From positions 558,001-622,000 of the forward strand of contig CATQJL010000079.1 of the NCBI GenBank assembly GCA_958299035.1: a stretch of 64,000 bases of DNA, given 5' to 3'. Positions within the stretch are counted from its first letter, which is position 1, and every line of letters starts with the position of its first letter. Shown here piece by piece: positions 36,423 to 48,663 of the stretch. The notes beneath the pieces are model-generated. The model made no database searches. It had not been told where the DNA came from and was given only the letters and a program-made list of their open reading frames with translations. The translations under genes were made by a program, and so were the position numbers. The stretch comes from Cylicocyclus nassatus. Taxonomy: Eukaryota; Nematoda; Chromadorea; Rhabditida; Strongylidae.

Positions 36423-38808
36423 CACGAAGGAGTGTCTGTCAAGGCTCACGAAGGAGTGTCAAGGCCTACGAAGGAGTGTCAAGGCCTACGAAGGAGAGTC
36501 AAGGCCTACGAAGGAGTGTCAAGGCTCACGAAGGAGTGTCAAGGTCTACGAAGGAGTGTCAAGGCTCACGAAGGAGTGTCAAGGCTCACGAAGGAGTGTC
36601 AAGGCTCACGAAGGAGTGTCAAGGCTCACGAAAGAGTGTCAAGGACTACGAAGGAGTGTCAAGGCTCATGAAGGAGTGTCAAGGCTCACGAAGGAGTGTC
36701 AAGGCCTACGAAGGAGAGTCAAGGCCTACGAAGGAGTGTCAAGGCTCAGGAAGGAGTGTCAAGGCCTACGAAGGAGTGTCAAGGCTCACGAAGGAGTGCC
36801 AAGGCCTACGAAGGAGTGTCAAGGCCTACGAAGGAGTGTCAAGGCTCACGAAGGAGTGTCAAGGCTCACGAAGGAGTGTCAAGGCTCACGAAGGAGTGTC
36901 AAGGCCTACGAAGGAGTGTCAAGGCTCACGAAGGAGTGTCAAGGCTCACGAAAGAGTGTCAAGGCCTACGAAGGAGAGTCAAGGCCTACGAAGGAGTGTC
37001 AAGGCCTACGAAGGAGTGTCAACGCTCACGAAGGAGTGTCAAGGCTCACGAAGGAGTGTCAAGGCCTACGAAGGAGTGTCAAGGCTCACGAAGGAGTGTC
37101 AAGGCTCACGAAGGAGTGTCAAGGCTCACGAAGGAGTGTCAAGGCCTACGAAGGAGTGTCAAGGCTCACGAAGGAGTGTCAAGGCCTACGAAGGAGTGTC
37201 AAGGCTCACGAAGGAGTGTCAAGGCCTACGAAGGAGTGTCAAGGCTCACGAAGGAGTGCAAAGGCCTACGAAGGAGTGTCAAGGCTCACGAAGGAGTGTC
37301 AAGGCTCACGAAGGAGTGTCAAGGCCTACGAAGGAGTGTCGAGGCACACGAAGGAGTGTCAAGGCTCACGAAGGAGTGTCAAGGCCTACGAAGGAGTGTC
37401 AAGGCTCACGAAGGAGTGTCAAGGCTCACGAAGGAGTGTCAAGGCTCACGAAGGAGTGTCAAGGCTCACGAAGGAGTGTCAAGGCTCACGAAGGAGTGTC
37501 TGTCAAGGCTCACGAAGGAGTGTCAAGGCCTACGAAGGAGTGTCAAGGCTCATGAAGGAGTGTCAAGGCTCACGAAGGAGTGTCAAGGCCTACGAAGGAG
37601 AGTCAAGGCCTACGAAGGAGTGTCAAGGCTCAGGAAGGAGTGTCAAGGCCTACGAAGGAGTGTCAAGGCTCACGAAGGAGTGTCAAGGCTCACGAAGGAG
37701 TGTCAAGGCCTACGAAGGAGTGTCAAGGCTCACGAAGGAGTGTCAAGGCCTACGAAGGAGTGTCAAGGCCTACGAAGGAGTGTCAAGGCTCACGAAGGAG
37801 TGTTAAGGCTCACGAAGGAGTGTCAAGGCCTACGAAGGAGTGTCAAGGCTCACGAAGGAGTGTCAAGGCTCACAAAGGAGTGTCAAGGCCTACGAAGGAG
37901 TGTCAAGGCTCACGAAGGAGTGTCAAGGCTCACAAAGGAGTGCCAAGGCCTACGAAGGAGTGTCAAGGCTCACGAAGGAGTGTCAAGGCCTACGAAGGAG
38001 TGTCAAGGCTCACGAAGGAGTGTCAAGGCCTAAGAAGGAGTGTCAAGGCTCATGAAGGAGTGTCAAGGCTCACGAAGGAGTGTCAAGGCCTACGAAGGAG
38101 AGTCAAGGCCTACGAAGGAGTGTCAAGGCTCACGAAGGAGTGTCAAGGCTCACGAAGGAGTGTCAAGGCTCACGAAGGAGTGTCAAGGCCTACGAAGGAG
38201 TGTCAAGGCTCACGAAGGAGTGTCAAGGCTCACGAAGGAGTGTCAAGGCCTACGAAGGAGTGTCAAGGCACACGAAGGAGTGTCAAGGCTCACGAAGGAG
38301 TGTCAATGCTCACGAAAGAGTGTCAAGGCCTACGAAGGAGTGTCAAGGCTCATGAAGGAGTGTCAAGGCTCACGAAGGAGTGTCAAGGCCTACGAAGGAG
38401 AGTCAAGGCCTACGAAGGAGTGTCAAGGCTCAGGAAGGAGTGTCAAGGCCTACGAAGGAGTGTCAAGGCTCACGAAGGAGTGCCAAGGCCTACGAAGGAG
38501 TGTCAAGGCTCACGAAGGAGTGTCAGGGCCTACGAAGGAGTGTCAAGGCTCACGAAGGAGTGTCAAGGCCTACGAAGGAGTGTCAAGGCTCATGAAGGAG
38601 TGTTAAGGCTCACGAAGGAGTGTCAAGGCCTACGAAGGAGTGTCAAGGCCTACGAAGGAGTGTTAAGGCTCACGAAGGAGTGTCAAGGCCTACGAAGGAG
38701 TGTCAAGGCCTACGAAGGAGTGTCAAGGCTCACGAAGGAGTGTTAAGGCTCACGAAGGAGTGTCAAGGCTCACGAAGGAGTGTCAAGGCCTACGAAGGAG
38801 TGTCAAGG
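36423..38808 (+). repeat. Imperfect ~3-kb doublet, second copy
   Basis: This copy starts at the TGTCTGTC 24-bp monomer that pairs with 33,215 and contains the last 24-bp monomer of the window (37,487). It shares with the first copy the TGTTAAGG, CACAAAGG and CTAAGAAGG monomers (34,834-35,066 against 37,802-38,034). The right limit is where the CTAGGAAGG monomer of the first copy (35,861) has no partner. Confidence 0.75.
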
Positions 38809-39451
38809 CTCACGAAGGAGTGTCAAGGCTCACGAAGGAGTGTCAAGGCCTACGAAGGAGTGTCAAGGCACACGAAGGAGTGTCAAGGCTCACGAAGGAG
38901 TGTCAAGGCTCACGAAGGAGTGTCAATGCTCACGAAAGAGTGTCAAGGTCTACGAAGGAGTGTCAAGGCTCACGAAGGAGTGTCAAGGCCTACGAAGGAG
39001 TGTCAAGGCTCACGAAGGAGTGTCAAGGCCTACGAAGGAGTGTCAAGGCTCACGAAGGAGTGTCAAGGCCTACGAAGGAGTGTCAAGGCTCACGAAGGAG
39101 TGTCAAGGCTCACGAAGGAGTGTCAAGGCTCACGAAGGAGCGTCAAGGCCTACGAAGGAGTGTCAAGGCTCACGAAGGAGTGTCAAGGCCTACGAAGGAG
39201 TGTCAAGGCCTACGAAGGAGTGTCAAGGCTCACGAAGGAGTGTCAAGGCCTACGAAGGAGTGTCAAGGCCTACGAAGGAGTGTCAAGGCTCACGAAGGAG
39301 TGTCAAGGCCTACGAAGGAGTGTCAAGGCTCACGAAGGAGTGTCAAGGCTCACGAAGGAGTGTCAAGGCCTACGAAGGAGTGTCAAGGCTCACGAAGGAG
39401 TGTCAAGGCCTACGAAGGAGTGTCAAGGCCTACGAAGGAGTGTCAAGGCTC

Positions 39452-42400
39452 ACGAAGGAGTGTTAAGGCTCACGAAGGAGTGTCAAGGCCTACGAAGGAG
39501 CGTCAAGGCTCACGAAGGAGTGTCAAGGCTCACAAAGGAGTGTCAAGGCCTACGAAGGAGTGTCAAGGCTCACGAAGGAGTGTCAAGGCTCACAAAGGAG
39601 TGCCAAGGCCTACGAAGGAGTGTCAAGGCTCACGAAGGAGTGTCAAGGCCTACGAAGGAGTGTCAAGGCTCACGAAGGAGTGTCAAGGCCTAAGAAGGAG
39701 TGTCAAGGCTCATGAAGGAGTGTCAAGGCTCACGAAGGAGTGTCAAGGCCTACGAAGGAGAGTCAAGGCCTACGAAGGAGTGTCAAGGCTCGCGAAGGAG
39801 TGTCAAGGCCTACGAAGGAGTGTCAAGGCTCACGAAGGAGTGTCAAGGCTCACGAAGGAGTGTCAAGGCTCACGAAGGAGTGTCAAGGCTCACGAAGGAG
39901 TGTCAAGGCCTACGAATGAGTGTCAAGGCTCACGAAGGAGTGTCAAGGCCTACGAAGGAGTGTCAAGGCTCATGAAGGAGTGTCAAGGCTCACGAAGGAG
40001 TGTCAAGGCCTACGAAGGAGAGTCAAGGCCTACGAAGGAGTGTCAAGGCTCAGGAAGGAGTGTCAAGGCCTACGAAGGAGTGTCAAGGCCTACGAAGGAG
40101 AGTCAAGGCCTACGAAGGAGTGTCAAGGCTCAGGAAGGAGTGTCAAGGCCTACGAAGGAGTGTCAAGGCTCACGAAGGAGTGCCAAGGCCTACGAAGGAG
40201 TGTCAAGGCTCGCGAAGGAGTGTCCCTACGAAGGAGTGTCAAGGCTCACGAAGGAGTGTCAAGGCCTACGAAGGAGTGTCAAGGCTCATGAAGGAGTGTT
40301 AAGGCTCACGAAGGAGTGTCAAGGCCTACGAAGGAGTGTCAAGGCCTACGAAGGAGTGTTAAGGCTCACGAAGGAGTGTCAAGGCTCACGAAGGAGTGTC
40401 AAGGCCTACGAAGGAGTGTCAAGGCTCACGAAGGAGTGTCAAGGCCTACGAAGGAGTGTCAAGGCTCACGAAGGAGTGTCAAGGCCTACGAAGGAGTGTC
40501 AAGGCTCACGAAGGAGTGTCAAGGCTCACGAAGGAGCGTCAAGGCCTACGAAGGAGTGTCAAGGCTCACGAAGGAGTGTCAAGGCCTACGAAGGAGTGTC
40601 AAGGCCTACGAAGGAGTGTCAAGGCTCACGAAGGAGTGTCAAGGCCTACGAAGGAGTGTCAAGGCCTACGAAGGAGTGTCAAGGCTCACGAAGGAGTGTC
40701 AAGGCCTACGAAGGAGTGTCAAGGCTCACGAAGGAGTGTCAAGGCTCACGAAGGAGTGTCAAGGCCTACGAAGGAGTGTCAAGGCTCACGAAGGAGTGTC
40801 AAGGCCTACGAAGGAGTGTCAAGGCTCACGAAGGAGTGTTAAGGCTCACGAAGGAGTGTCAAGGCCTACGAAGGAGTGTCAAGGCTCACGAAGGAGTGTC
40901 AAGGCTCACAAAGGAGTGTCAAGGCCTACGAAGGAGTGTCAAGGCTCACGAAGGAGTGTCAAGGCTCACAAAGGAGTGCCAAGGCCTACGAAGGAGTGTC
41001 AAGGCTCACGAAGGAGTGTCAAGGCCTACGAAGGAGTGTCAAGGCTCACGAAGGAGTGTCAAGGCCTAAGAAGGAGTGTCAAGGCTCATGAAGGAGTGTC
41101 AAGGCTCACGAAGGAGTGTCAAGGCCTACGAAGGAGAGTCAAGGCCTACGAAGGAGTGTCAAGGCTCGCGAAGGAGTGTCAAGGCCTACGAAGGAGTGTC
41201 AAGGCTCACGAAGGAGTGTCAAGGCTCACGAAGGAGTGTCAAGGCTCACGAAGGAGTGTCAAGGCTCACGAAGGAGTGTCAAGGCCTACGAAGGAGTGTC
41301 AAGGCTCACGAAGGAGTGTCAAGGCCTACGAAGGAGTGTCAAGGCTCATGAAGGAGTGTCAAGGCTCACGAAGGAGTGTCAAGGCCTACGAAGGAGAGTC
41401 AAGGCCTACGAAGGAGTGTCAAGGCTCAGGAAGGAGTGTCAAGGCCTACGAAGGAGTGTCAAGGCTCACGAAGGAGTGCCAAGGCCTACGAAGGAGTGTC
41501 AAGGCTCACGAAGGAGTGTCAAGGCCTACGAAGGAGTGTCAAGGCTCACGAAGGAGTGTCAAGGCCTACGAAGGAGTGTCAAGGCTCATGAAGGAGTGTT
41601 AAGGCTCACGAAGGAGTGTCAAGGCCTACGAAGGAGTGTCAAGGCCTACGAAGGAGTGTTAAGGCTCACGAAGGAGTGTCAAGGCCTACGAAGGAGTGTC
41701 AAGGCCTACGAAGGAGTGTCAAGGCTCACGAAGGAGTGTTAAGGCTCACGAAGGAGTGTCAAGGCTCACGAAGGAGTGTCAAGGCTCACGAAGGAGCGTC
41801 AAGGCCTACGAAGGAGTGTCAAGGCTCACAAAGGAGTGTCAAGGCTCACGAAGGAGTGTCAAGGCTCACGAAGGAGTGTCAAGGCTCACGAAGGAGCGTC
41901 AAGGCCTACGAAGGAGTGTCAAGGCTCACGAAGGAGTGTCAAAGCTCACGAAGGAGTGTCAAGGCCTACGAAGGAGTGTCAAGGCTCACGAAGGAGTGTT
42001 AAGGCTCACGAAGGAGTGTCAAGGCCTACGAAGGAGTGTCAAGGCTCACGAAGGAGTGTCAAGGCTCACAAAGGAGTGTCAAGGCCTACGAAGGAGTGTC
42101 AAGGCTCACGAAGGAGTGTCAAGGCTCACAAAGGAGTGTCAAGGCCTACGAAGGAGTGTCAAGGCTCACGAAGGAGTGTCAAGGCCTACGAAGGAGTGCC
42201 AAGGCTCACGAAGGAGTGTCAAGGCTCACGAAGGAGTGTCAAGGCCTACGAAGGAGTGTCAAGGCTCACGAAGGAGTGTCAAGGCTCACGAAGGAGTGTC
42301 AAGGCTCACGAAGGAGTGTCAAGGCCTACGAACTAGAGTCAAGGCCTACGAAGGAGTGTCAAGGCTCACGAAGGAGTGTCAAGGCCTACGAAGGAGTGTC

Positions 42401-42847
42401 AAGGCTCACGAAGGAGTGTCAAGGCCTACGAAGGAGTGTCAAGGCTCACGAAGGAGTGTCAAGGCTCACGAAGGAGTGTCAATGCTCACGAAAGAGTGTC
42501 AAGGCCTACGAAGGAGTGTCAAGGCTCACGAAGGAGTGTCAAGGCCTACGAAGGAGTGTCAAGGCTCACGAAGGAGTGTCAAGGCTCACGAAGGAGTGTC
42601 AAGGCCTACGAAGGAGAGTCAAGGCCTACGAAGGAGTGTCAAGGCTCACGAAGGAGTGTCAAGGCCTGCGAAGGAGTGTCAAGGCTCACGAAGGAGTGTC
42701 AAGGCTCACGAAGGAGTGTCAAGGCTCACGAAGGAGTGTCAAGGCTCACGAAGGAGTGTCAAGGCCTACGAAGGAGTGTCAAGGCTCATGAAGGAGTGTC
42801 AAGGCTCACGAAGGAGTGTCAAGGCCTACGAAGGAGAGTCAAGGCCT
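39452..42847 (+). repeat. 3,396-bp tandem duplication, first copy
   Basis: Positions 39,452-42,859 match 42,848-46,255 with no difference at any landmark compared. These include the CGAATGAG monomer (39,911/43,307), the 16-bp monomer (40,211/43,607), CAAAGCTC (41,940/45,336) and GAACTAG (42,329/45,725). The copies abut directly, with a 12-nt overlap lying within one monomer, as expected of unequal exchange between misaligned 20-mers. Confidence 0.9.
40211..40226 (+). repeat. 16-bp monomer (AAGG deleted)
   Basis: The monomer reads CGCGAAGGAGTGTCCC. It is a 20-mer that lost AAGG between TGTC and CC and also carries CGCG in place of CACG. It shifts the array phase by -4 bp. Confidence 0.92.
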
Positions 42848-45800
42848 ACGAAGGAGTGTTAAGGCTCACGAAGGAGTGTCAAGGCCTACGAAGGAGCGTC
42901 AAGGCTCACGAAGGAGTGTCAAGGCTCACAAAGGAGTGTCAAGGCCTACGAAGGAGTGTCAAGGCTCACGAAGGAGTGTCAAGGCTCACAAAGGAGTGCC
43001 AAGGCCTACGAAGGAGTGTCAAGGCTCACGAAGGAGTGTCAAGGCCTACGAAGGAGTGTCAAGGCTCACGAAGGAGTGTCAAGGCCTAAGAAGGAGTGTC
43101 AAGGCTCATGAAGGAGTGTCAAGGCTCACGAAGGAGTGTCAAGGCCTACGAAGGAGAGTCAAGGCCTACGAAGGAGTGTCAAGGCTCGCGAAGGAGTGTC
43201 AAGGCCTACGAAGGAGTGTCAAGGCTCACGAAGGAGTGTCAAGGCTCACGAAGGAGTGTCAAGGCTCACGAAGGAGTGTCAAGGCTCACGAAGGAGTGTC
43301 AAGGCCTACGAATGAGTGTCAAGGCTCACGAAGGAGTGTCAAGGCCTACGAAGGAGTGTCAAGGCTCATGAAGGAGTGTCAAGGCTCACGAAGGAGTGTC
43401 AAGGCCTACGAAGGAGAGTCAAGGCCTACGAAGGAGTGTCAAGGCTCAGGAAGGAGTGTCAAGGCCTACGAAGGAGTGTCAAGGCCTACGAAGGAGAGTC
43501 AAGGCCTACGAAGGAGTGTCAAGGCTCAGGAAGGAGTGTCAAGGCCTACGAAGGAGTGTCAAGGCTCACGAAGGAGTGCCAAGGCCTACGAAGGAGTGTC
43601 AAGGCTCGCGAAGGAGTGTCCCTACGAAGGAGTGTCAAGGCTCACGAAGGAGTGTCAAGGCCTACGAAGGAGTGTCAAGGCTCATGAAGGAGTGTTAAGG
43701 CTCACGAAGGAGTGTCAAGGCCTACGAAGGAGTGTCAAGGCCTACGAAGGAGTGTTAAGGCTCACGAAGGAGTGTCAAGGCTCACGAAGGAGTGTCAAGG
43801 CCTACGAAGGAGTGTCAAGGCTCACGAAGGAGTGTCAAGGCCTACGAAGGAGTGTCAAGGCTCACGAAGGAGTGTCAAGGCCTACGAAGGAGTGTCAAGG
43901 CTCACGAAGGAGTGTCAAGGCTCACGAAGGAGCGTCAAGGCCTACGAAGGAGTGTCAAGGCTCACGAAGGAGTGTCAAGGCCTACGAAGGAGTGTCAAGG
44001 CCTACGAAGGAGTGTCAAGGCTCACGAAGGAGTGTCAAGGCCTACGAAGGAGTGTCAAGGCCTACGAAGGAGTGTCAAGGCTCACGAAGGAGTGTCAAGG
44101 CCTACGAAGGAGTGTCAAGGCTCACGAAGGAGTGTCAAGGCTCACGAAGGAGTGTCAAGGCCTACGAAGGAGTGTCAAGGCTCACGAAGGAGTGTCAAGG
44201 CCTACGAAGGAGTGTCAAGGCTCACGAAGGAGTGTTAAGGCTCACGAAGGAGTGTCAAGGCCTACGAAGGAGTGTCAAGGCTCACGAAGGAGTGTCAAGG
44301 CTCACAAAGGAGTGTCAAGGCCTACGAAGGAGTGTCAAGGCTCACGAAGGAGTGTCAAGGCTCACAAAGGAGTGCCAAGGCCTACGAAGGAGTGTCAAGG
44401 CTCACGAAGGAGTGTCAAGGCCTACGAAGGAGTGTCAAGGCTCACGAAGGAGTGTCAAGGCCTAAGAAGGAGTGTCAAGGCTCATGAAGGAGTGTCAAGG
44501 CTCACGAAGGAGTGTCAAGGCCTACGAAGGAGAGTCAAGGCCTACGAAGGAGTGTCAAGGCTCGCGAAGGAGTGTCAAGGCCTACGAAGGAGTGTCAAGG
44601 CTCACGAAGGAGTGTCAAGGCTCACGAAGGAGTGTCAAGGCTCACGAAGGAGTGTCAAGGCTCACGAAGGAGTGTCAAGGCCTACGAAGGAGTGTCAAGG
44701 CTCACGAAGGAGTGTCAAGGCCTACGAAGGAGTGTCAAGGCTCATGAAGGAGTGTCAAGGCTCACGAAGGAGTGTCAAGGCCTACGAAGGAGAGTCAAGG
44801 CCTACGAAGGAGTGTCAAGGCTCAGGAAGGAGTGTCAAGGCCTACGAAGGAGTGTCAAGGCTCACGAAGGAGTGCCAAGGCCTACGAAGGAGTGTCAAGG
44901 CTCACGAAGGAGTGTCAAGGCCTACGAAGGAGTGTCAAGGCTCACGAAGGAGTGTCAAGGCCTACGAAGGAGTGTCAAGGCTCATGAAGGAGTGTTAAGG
45001 CTCACGAAGGAGTGTCAAGGCCTACGAAGGAGTGTCAAGGCCTACGAAGGAGTGTTAAGGCTCACGAAGGAGTGTCAAGGCCTACGAAGGAGTGTCAAGG
45101 CCTACGAAGGAGTGTCAAGGCTCACGAAGGAGTGTTAAGGCTCACGAAGGAGTGTCAAGGCTCACGAAGGAGTGTCAAGGCTCACGAAGGAGCGTCAAGG
45201 CCTACGAAGGAGTGTCAAGGCTCACAAAGGAGTGTCAAGGCTCACGAAGGAGTGTCAAGGCTCACGAAGGAGTGTCAAGGCTCACGAAGGAGCGTCAAGG
45301 CCTACGAAGGAGTGTCAAGGCTCACGAAGGAGTGTCAAAGCTCACGAAGGAGTGTCAAGGCCTACGAAGGAGTGTCAAGGCTCACGAAGGAGTGTTAAGG
45401 CTCACGAAGGAGTGTCAAGGCCTACGAAGGAGTGTCAAGGCTCACGAAGGAGTGTCAAGGCTCACAAAGGAGTGTCAAGGCCTACGAAGGAGTGTCAAGG
45501 CTCACGAAGGAGTGTCAAGGCTCACAAAGGAGTGTCAAGGCCTACGAAGGAGTGTCAAGGCTCACGAAGGAGTGTCAAGGCCTACGAAGGAGTGCCAAGG
45601 CTCACGAAGGAGTGTCAAGGCTCACGAAGGAGTGTCAAGGCCTACGAAGGAGTGTCAAGGCTCACGAAGGAGTGTCAAGGCTCACGAAGGAGTGTCAAGG
45701 CTCACGAAGGAGTGTCAAGGCCTACGAACTAGAGTCAAGGCCTACGAAGGAGTGTCAAGGCTCACGAAGGAGTGTCAAGGCCTACGAAGGAGTGTCAAGG

Positions 45801-46255
45801 CTCACGAAGGAGTGTCAAGGCCTACGAAGGAGTGTCAAGGCTCACGAAGGAGTGTCAAGGCTCACGAAGGAGTGTCAATGCTCACGAAAGAGTGTCAAGG
45901 CCTACGAAGGAGTGTCAAGGCTCACGAAGGAGTGTCAAGGCCTACGAAGGAGTGTCAAGGCTCACGAAGGAGTGTCAAGGCTCACGAAGGAGTGTCAAGG
46001 CCTACGAAGGAGAGTCAAGGCCTACGAAGGAGTGTCAAGGCTCACGAAGGAGTGTCAAGGCCTGCGAAGGAGTGTCAAGGCTCACGAAGGAGTGTCAAGG
46101 CTCACGAAGGAGTGTCAAGGCTCACGAAGGAGTGTCAAGGCTCACGAAGGAGTGTCAAGGCCTACGAAGGAGTGTCAAGGCTCATGAAGGAGTGTCAAGG
46201 CTCACGAAGGAGTGTCAAGGCCTACGAAGGAGAGTCAAGGCCTACGAAGGAGTGT
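42848..46255 (+). repeat. 3,396-bp tandem duplication, second copy
   Basis: This is the second abutting copy of the preceding unit. It ends where 46,256 reads C (TGTCAAGG) and the first copy at 42,860 reads T (TGTTAAGG). A third, rearranged partial relative of the later part of the unit lies at about 47.15-48.65 kb, at offsets of 2,880 then 2,920 bp. Confidence 0.9.
43607..43622 (+). repeat. 16-bp monomer, duplicate
   Basis: Same 16-mer as at 40,211, displaced by exactly 3,396 bp. It is a private landmark confirming the 3,396-bp tandem duplication. Confidence 0.92.
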
Positions 46256-48043
46256 CAAGGCTCACGAAGGAGTGTCAAGGCCTACGAAGGAGTGTCAAGG
46301 CTCACGAAGGAGTGCCAAGGCCTACGAAGGAGTGTCAAGGCTCACGAAGGAGTGTCAAGGCCTACGAAGGAGTGTCAAGGCTCACGAAGGAGTGCCAAGG
46401 CCTACGAAGGAGTGTCAAGGCTCATGAAGGAGTGTTAAGGCTCACGAAGGAGTGTCAAGGCCTACGAAGGAGCGTCAAGGCCTACGAAGGAGTGTCAAGG
46501 CTCACGAAGGAGTGTCAAGGCTCACGAAGGAGTGTCAAGGCCTACGAAGGAGTGTCAAGGCTCACGAAGGAGTGTTAAGGCTCACGAAGGAGTGTCAAGG
46601 CCTACGAAGGAGTGTCAAGGCTCACAAAGGAGTGTCAAGGCCTACGAAGGAGTGTCAAGGCTCACGAAGGAGTGTCAAGGCTCACAAAGGAGTGTCAAGG
46701 CCTACGAAGGAGTGTCAAGGCTCACGAAGGAGTGTCAAGGCCTACGAAGGAGTGCCAAGGCTCACGAAGGAGTGTCAAGGCCTACGAAGGAGTGTCAAGG
46801 CTCACGAAGGAGTGTCAAGGCTCACGAAGGAGTGTCAAGGCTCACGAAGGAGTGTCAAGGCCTACGAAGGAGTGTTAAGGCTCACGAAGGAGTGTCAAGG
46901 CCTACGAAGGAGCGTCAAGGCCTACGAAGGAGTGTCAAGGCTCACGAAGGAGTGTCAAGGCTCACGAAGGAGTGTCAAGGCCTACGAAGGAGTGTCAAGG
47001 CTCACGAAGGAGTGTTAAGGCTCACGAAGGAGTGTCAAGGCCTACGAAGGAGTGTCAAGGCTCACGAAGGAGTGTCAAGGCCTACGAAGGAGTGTCAAGG
47101 CTCACGAAGGAGTGTTAAGGCTCACGAAGGAGTGTCAAGGCCTACGAAGGAGTGTCAAGGCTCACGAAGGAGTGTCAAGGCTCACAAAGGAGTGTCAAGG
47201 CCTACGAAGGAGTGTCAAGGCTCACGAAGGAGTGTCAAGGCTCACAAAGGAGTGCCAAGGCCTACGAAGGAGTGTCAAGGCTCACGAAGGAGTGTCAAGG
47301 CCTACGAAGGAGTGTCAAGGCTCACGAAGGAGTGTCAAGGCCTAAGAAGGAGTGTCAAGGCTCACGAAGGAGTGTCAAGGCCTAAGAAGGAGTGTCAAGG
47401 CTCATGAAGGAGTGTCAAGGCTCACGAAGGAGTGTCAAGGCCTACGAAGGAGAGTCAAGGCCTACGAAGGAGTGTCAAGGCTCGCGAAGGAGTGTCAAGG
47501 CCTACGAAGGAGTGTCAAGGCTCACGAAGGAGTGTCAAGGCTCACGAAGGAGTGTCAAGGCTCACGAAGGAGTGTCAAGGCTCACGAAGGAGTGTCAAGG
47601 CCTACGAAGGAGTGTCAAGGCTCACGAAGGAGTGTCAAGGCCTACGAAGGAGTGTCAAGGCTCATGAAGGAGTGTCAAGGCTCACGAAGGAGTGTCAAGG
47701 CCTACGAAGGAGAGTCAAGGCCTACGAAGGAGTGTCAAGGCTCAGGAAGGAGTGTCAAGGCCTACGAAGGAGTGTCAAGGCTCACGAAGGAGTGCCAAGG
47801 CCTACGAAGGAGTGTCAAGGCTCACGAAGGAGTGTCAAGGCCTACGAAGGAGTGTCAAGGCTCACGAAGGAGTGTCAAGGCCTACGAAGGAGTGTCAAGG
47901 CTCATGAAGGAGTGTTAAGGCTCACGAAGGAGTGTCAAGGCCTACGAAGGAGTGTCAAGGCCTACGAAGGAGTGTTAAGGCTCACGAAGGAGTGTCAAGG
48001 CCTACGAAGGAGTGTCAAGGCCTACGAAGGAGTGTCAAGGCTC
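46256..48043 (+). repeat. Satellite between duplications; rearranged relatives of the 3,396-bp unit
   Basis: Ordinary 20-mers only. From about 47,150 the order of variants follows 44.27 kb onward (offset 2,880 bp, then 2,920 bp after a two-monomer insertion). The block near 46.6-46.75 kb, with paired CACAAAGG monomers and GTGCCAAGGCTC, resembles 45.45-45.6 kb. No gene or regulatory signal is visible. Confidence 0.7.
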
Positions 48044-48663
48044 ACGAAGGAGTGTTAAGGCTCACGAAGGAGTGTCAAGGCTCACGAAGGAGTGTCAAGG
48101 CTCACGAAGGAGCGTCAAGGCCTACGAAGGAGTGTCAAGGCTCACAAAGGAGTGTCAAGGCTCACGAAGGAGTGTCAAGGCTCACGAAGGAGTGTCAAGG
48201 CTCACGAAGGAGCGTCAAGGCCTACGAAGGAGTGTCAAGGCTCACGAAGGAGTGTCAAGGCTCACGAAGGAGTGTCAAGGCCTACGAAGGAGTGTCAAGG
48301 CTCACGAAGGAGTGTTAAGGCTCACGAAGGAGTGTCAAGGCCTACGAAGGAGTGTCAAGGCTCACGAAGGAGTGTCAAGGCTCACAAAGGAGTGTCAAGG
48401 CCTACGAAGGAGTGTCAAGGCTCACGAAGGAGTGTCAAGGCTCACAAAGGAGTGTCAAGGCCTACGAAGGAGTGTCAAGGCTCACGAAGGAGTGTCAAGG
48501 CCTACGAAGGAGTGCCAAGGCTCACGAAGGAGTGTCAAGGCTCACGAAGGAGTGTCAAGGCCTACGAAGGAGTGTCAAGGCTCACGAAGGAGTGTCAAGG
48601 CTCACGAAGGAGTGTCAAGGCTCACGAAGGAGTGTCAAGGCCTACGAACTAGAGTCAAGGCCT
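48044..48663 (+). repeat. 620-bp tandem duplication, first copy
   Basis: Positions 48,044-48,674 match 48,664-49,294 at an offset of 620 bp (31 monomers), including TGTTAAGG, GGAGCGTC, two CACAAAGG monomers and GAACTAGAG. The same block recurs again at an offset of 1,680 bp (about 49.7-50.3 kb). Confidence 0.88.

Larger units (their letters stand above)
601..37510 (+). repeat. Family of 24-bp monomers with duplicated TGTC
   Basis: Thirty-five monomers are 24 bp long because TGTC is doubled (TGTCTGTC, or TGTTTGTC and TGCTTGTC with a later transition). Starts in the first unit are 601, 1,975, 2,599, 3,683, 4,467, 5,771, 6,755, 8,999, 9,743, 10,987, 11,731, 12,775, 13,829, 14,453 and 15,757. 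Others start at 16,561, 17,975 and 18,599; then the first fifteen recur plus 18,762; then 36,423 and 37,487. None occurs after 37,510. Each shifts the array phase by 4 bp. Their count closes the length arithmetic exactly, so I think the list is complete. Confidence 0.9.
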
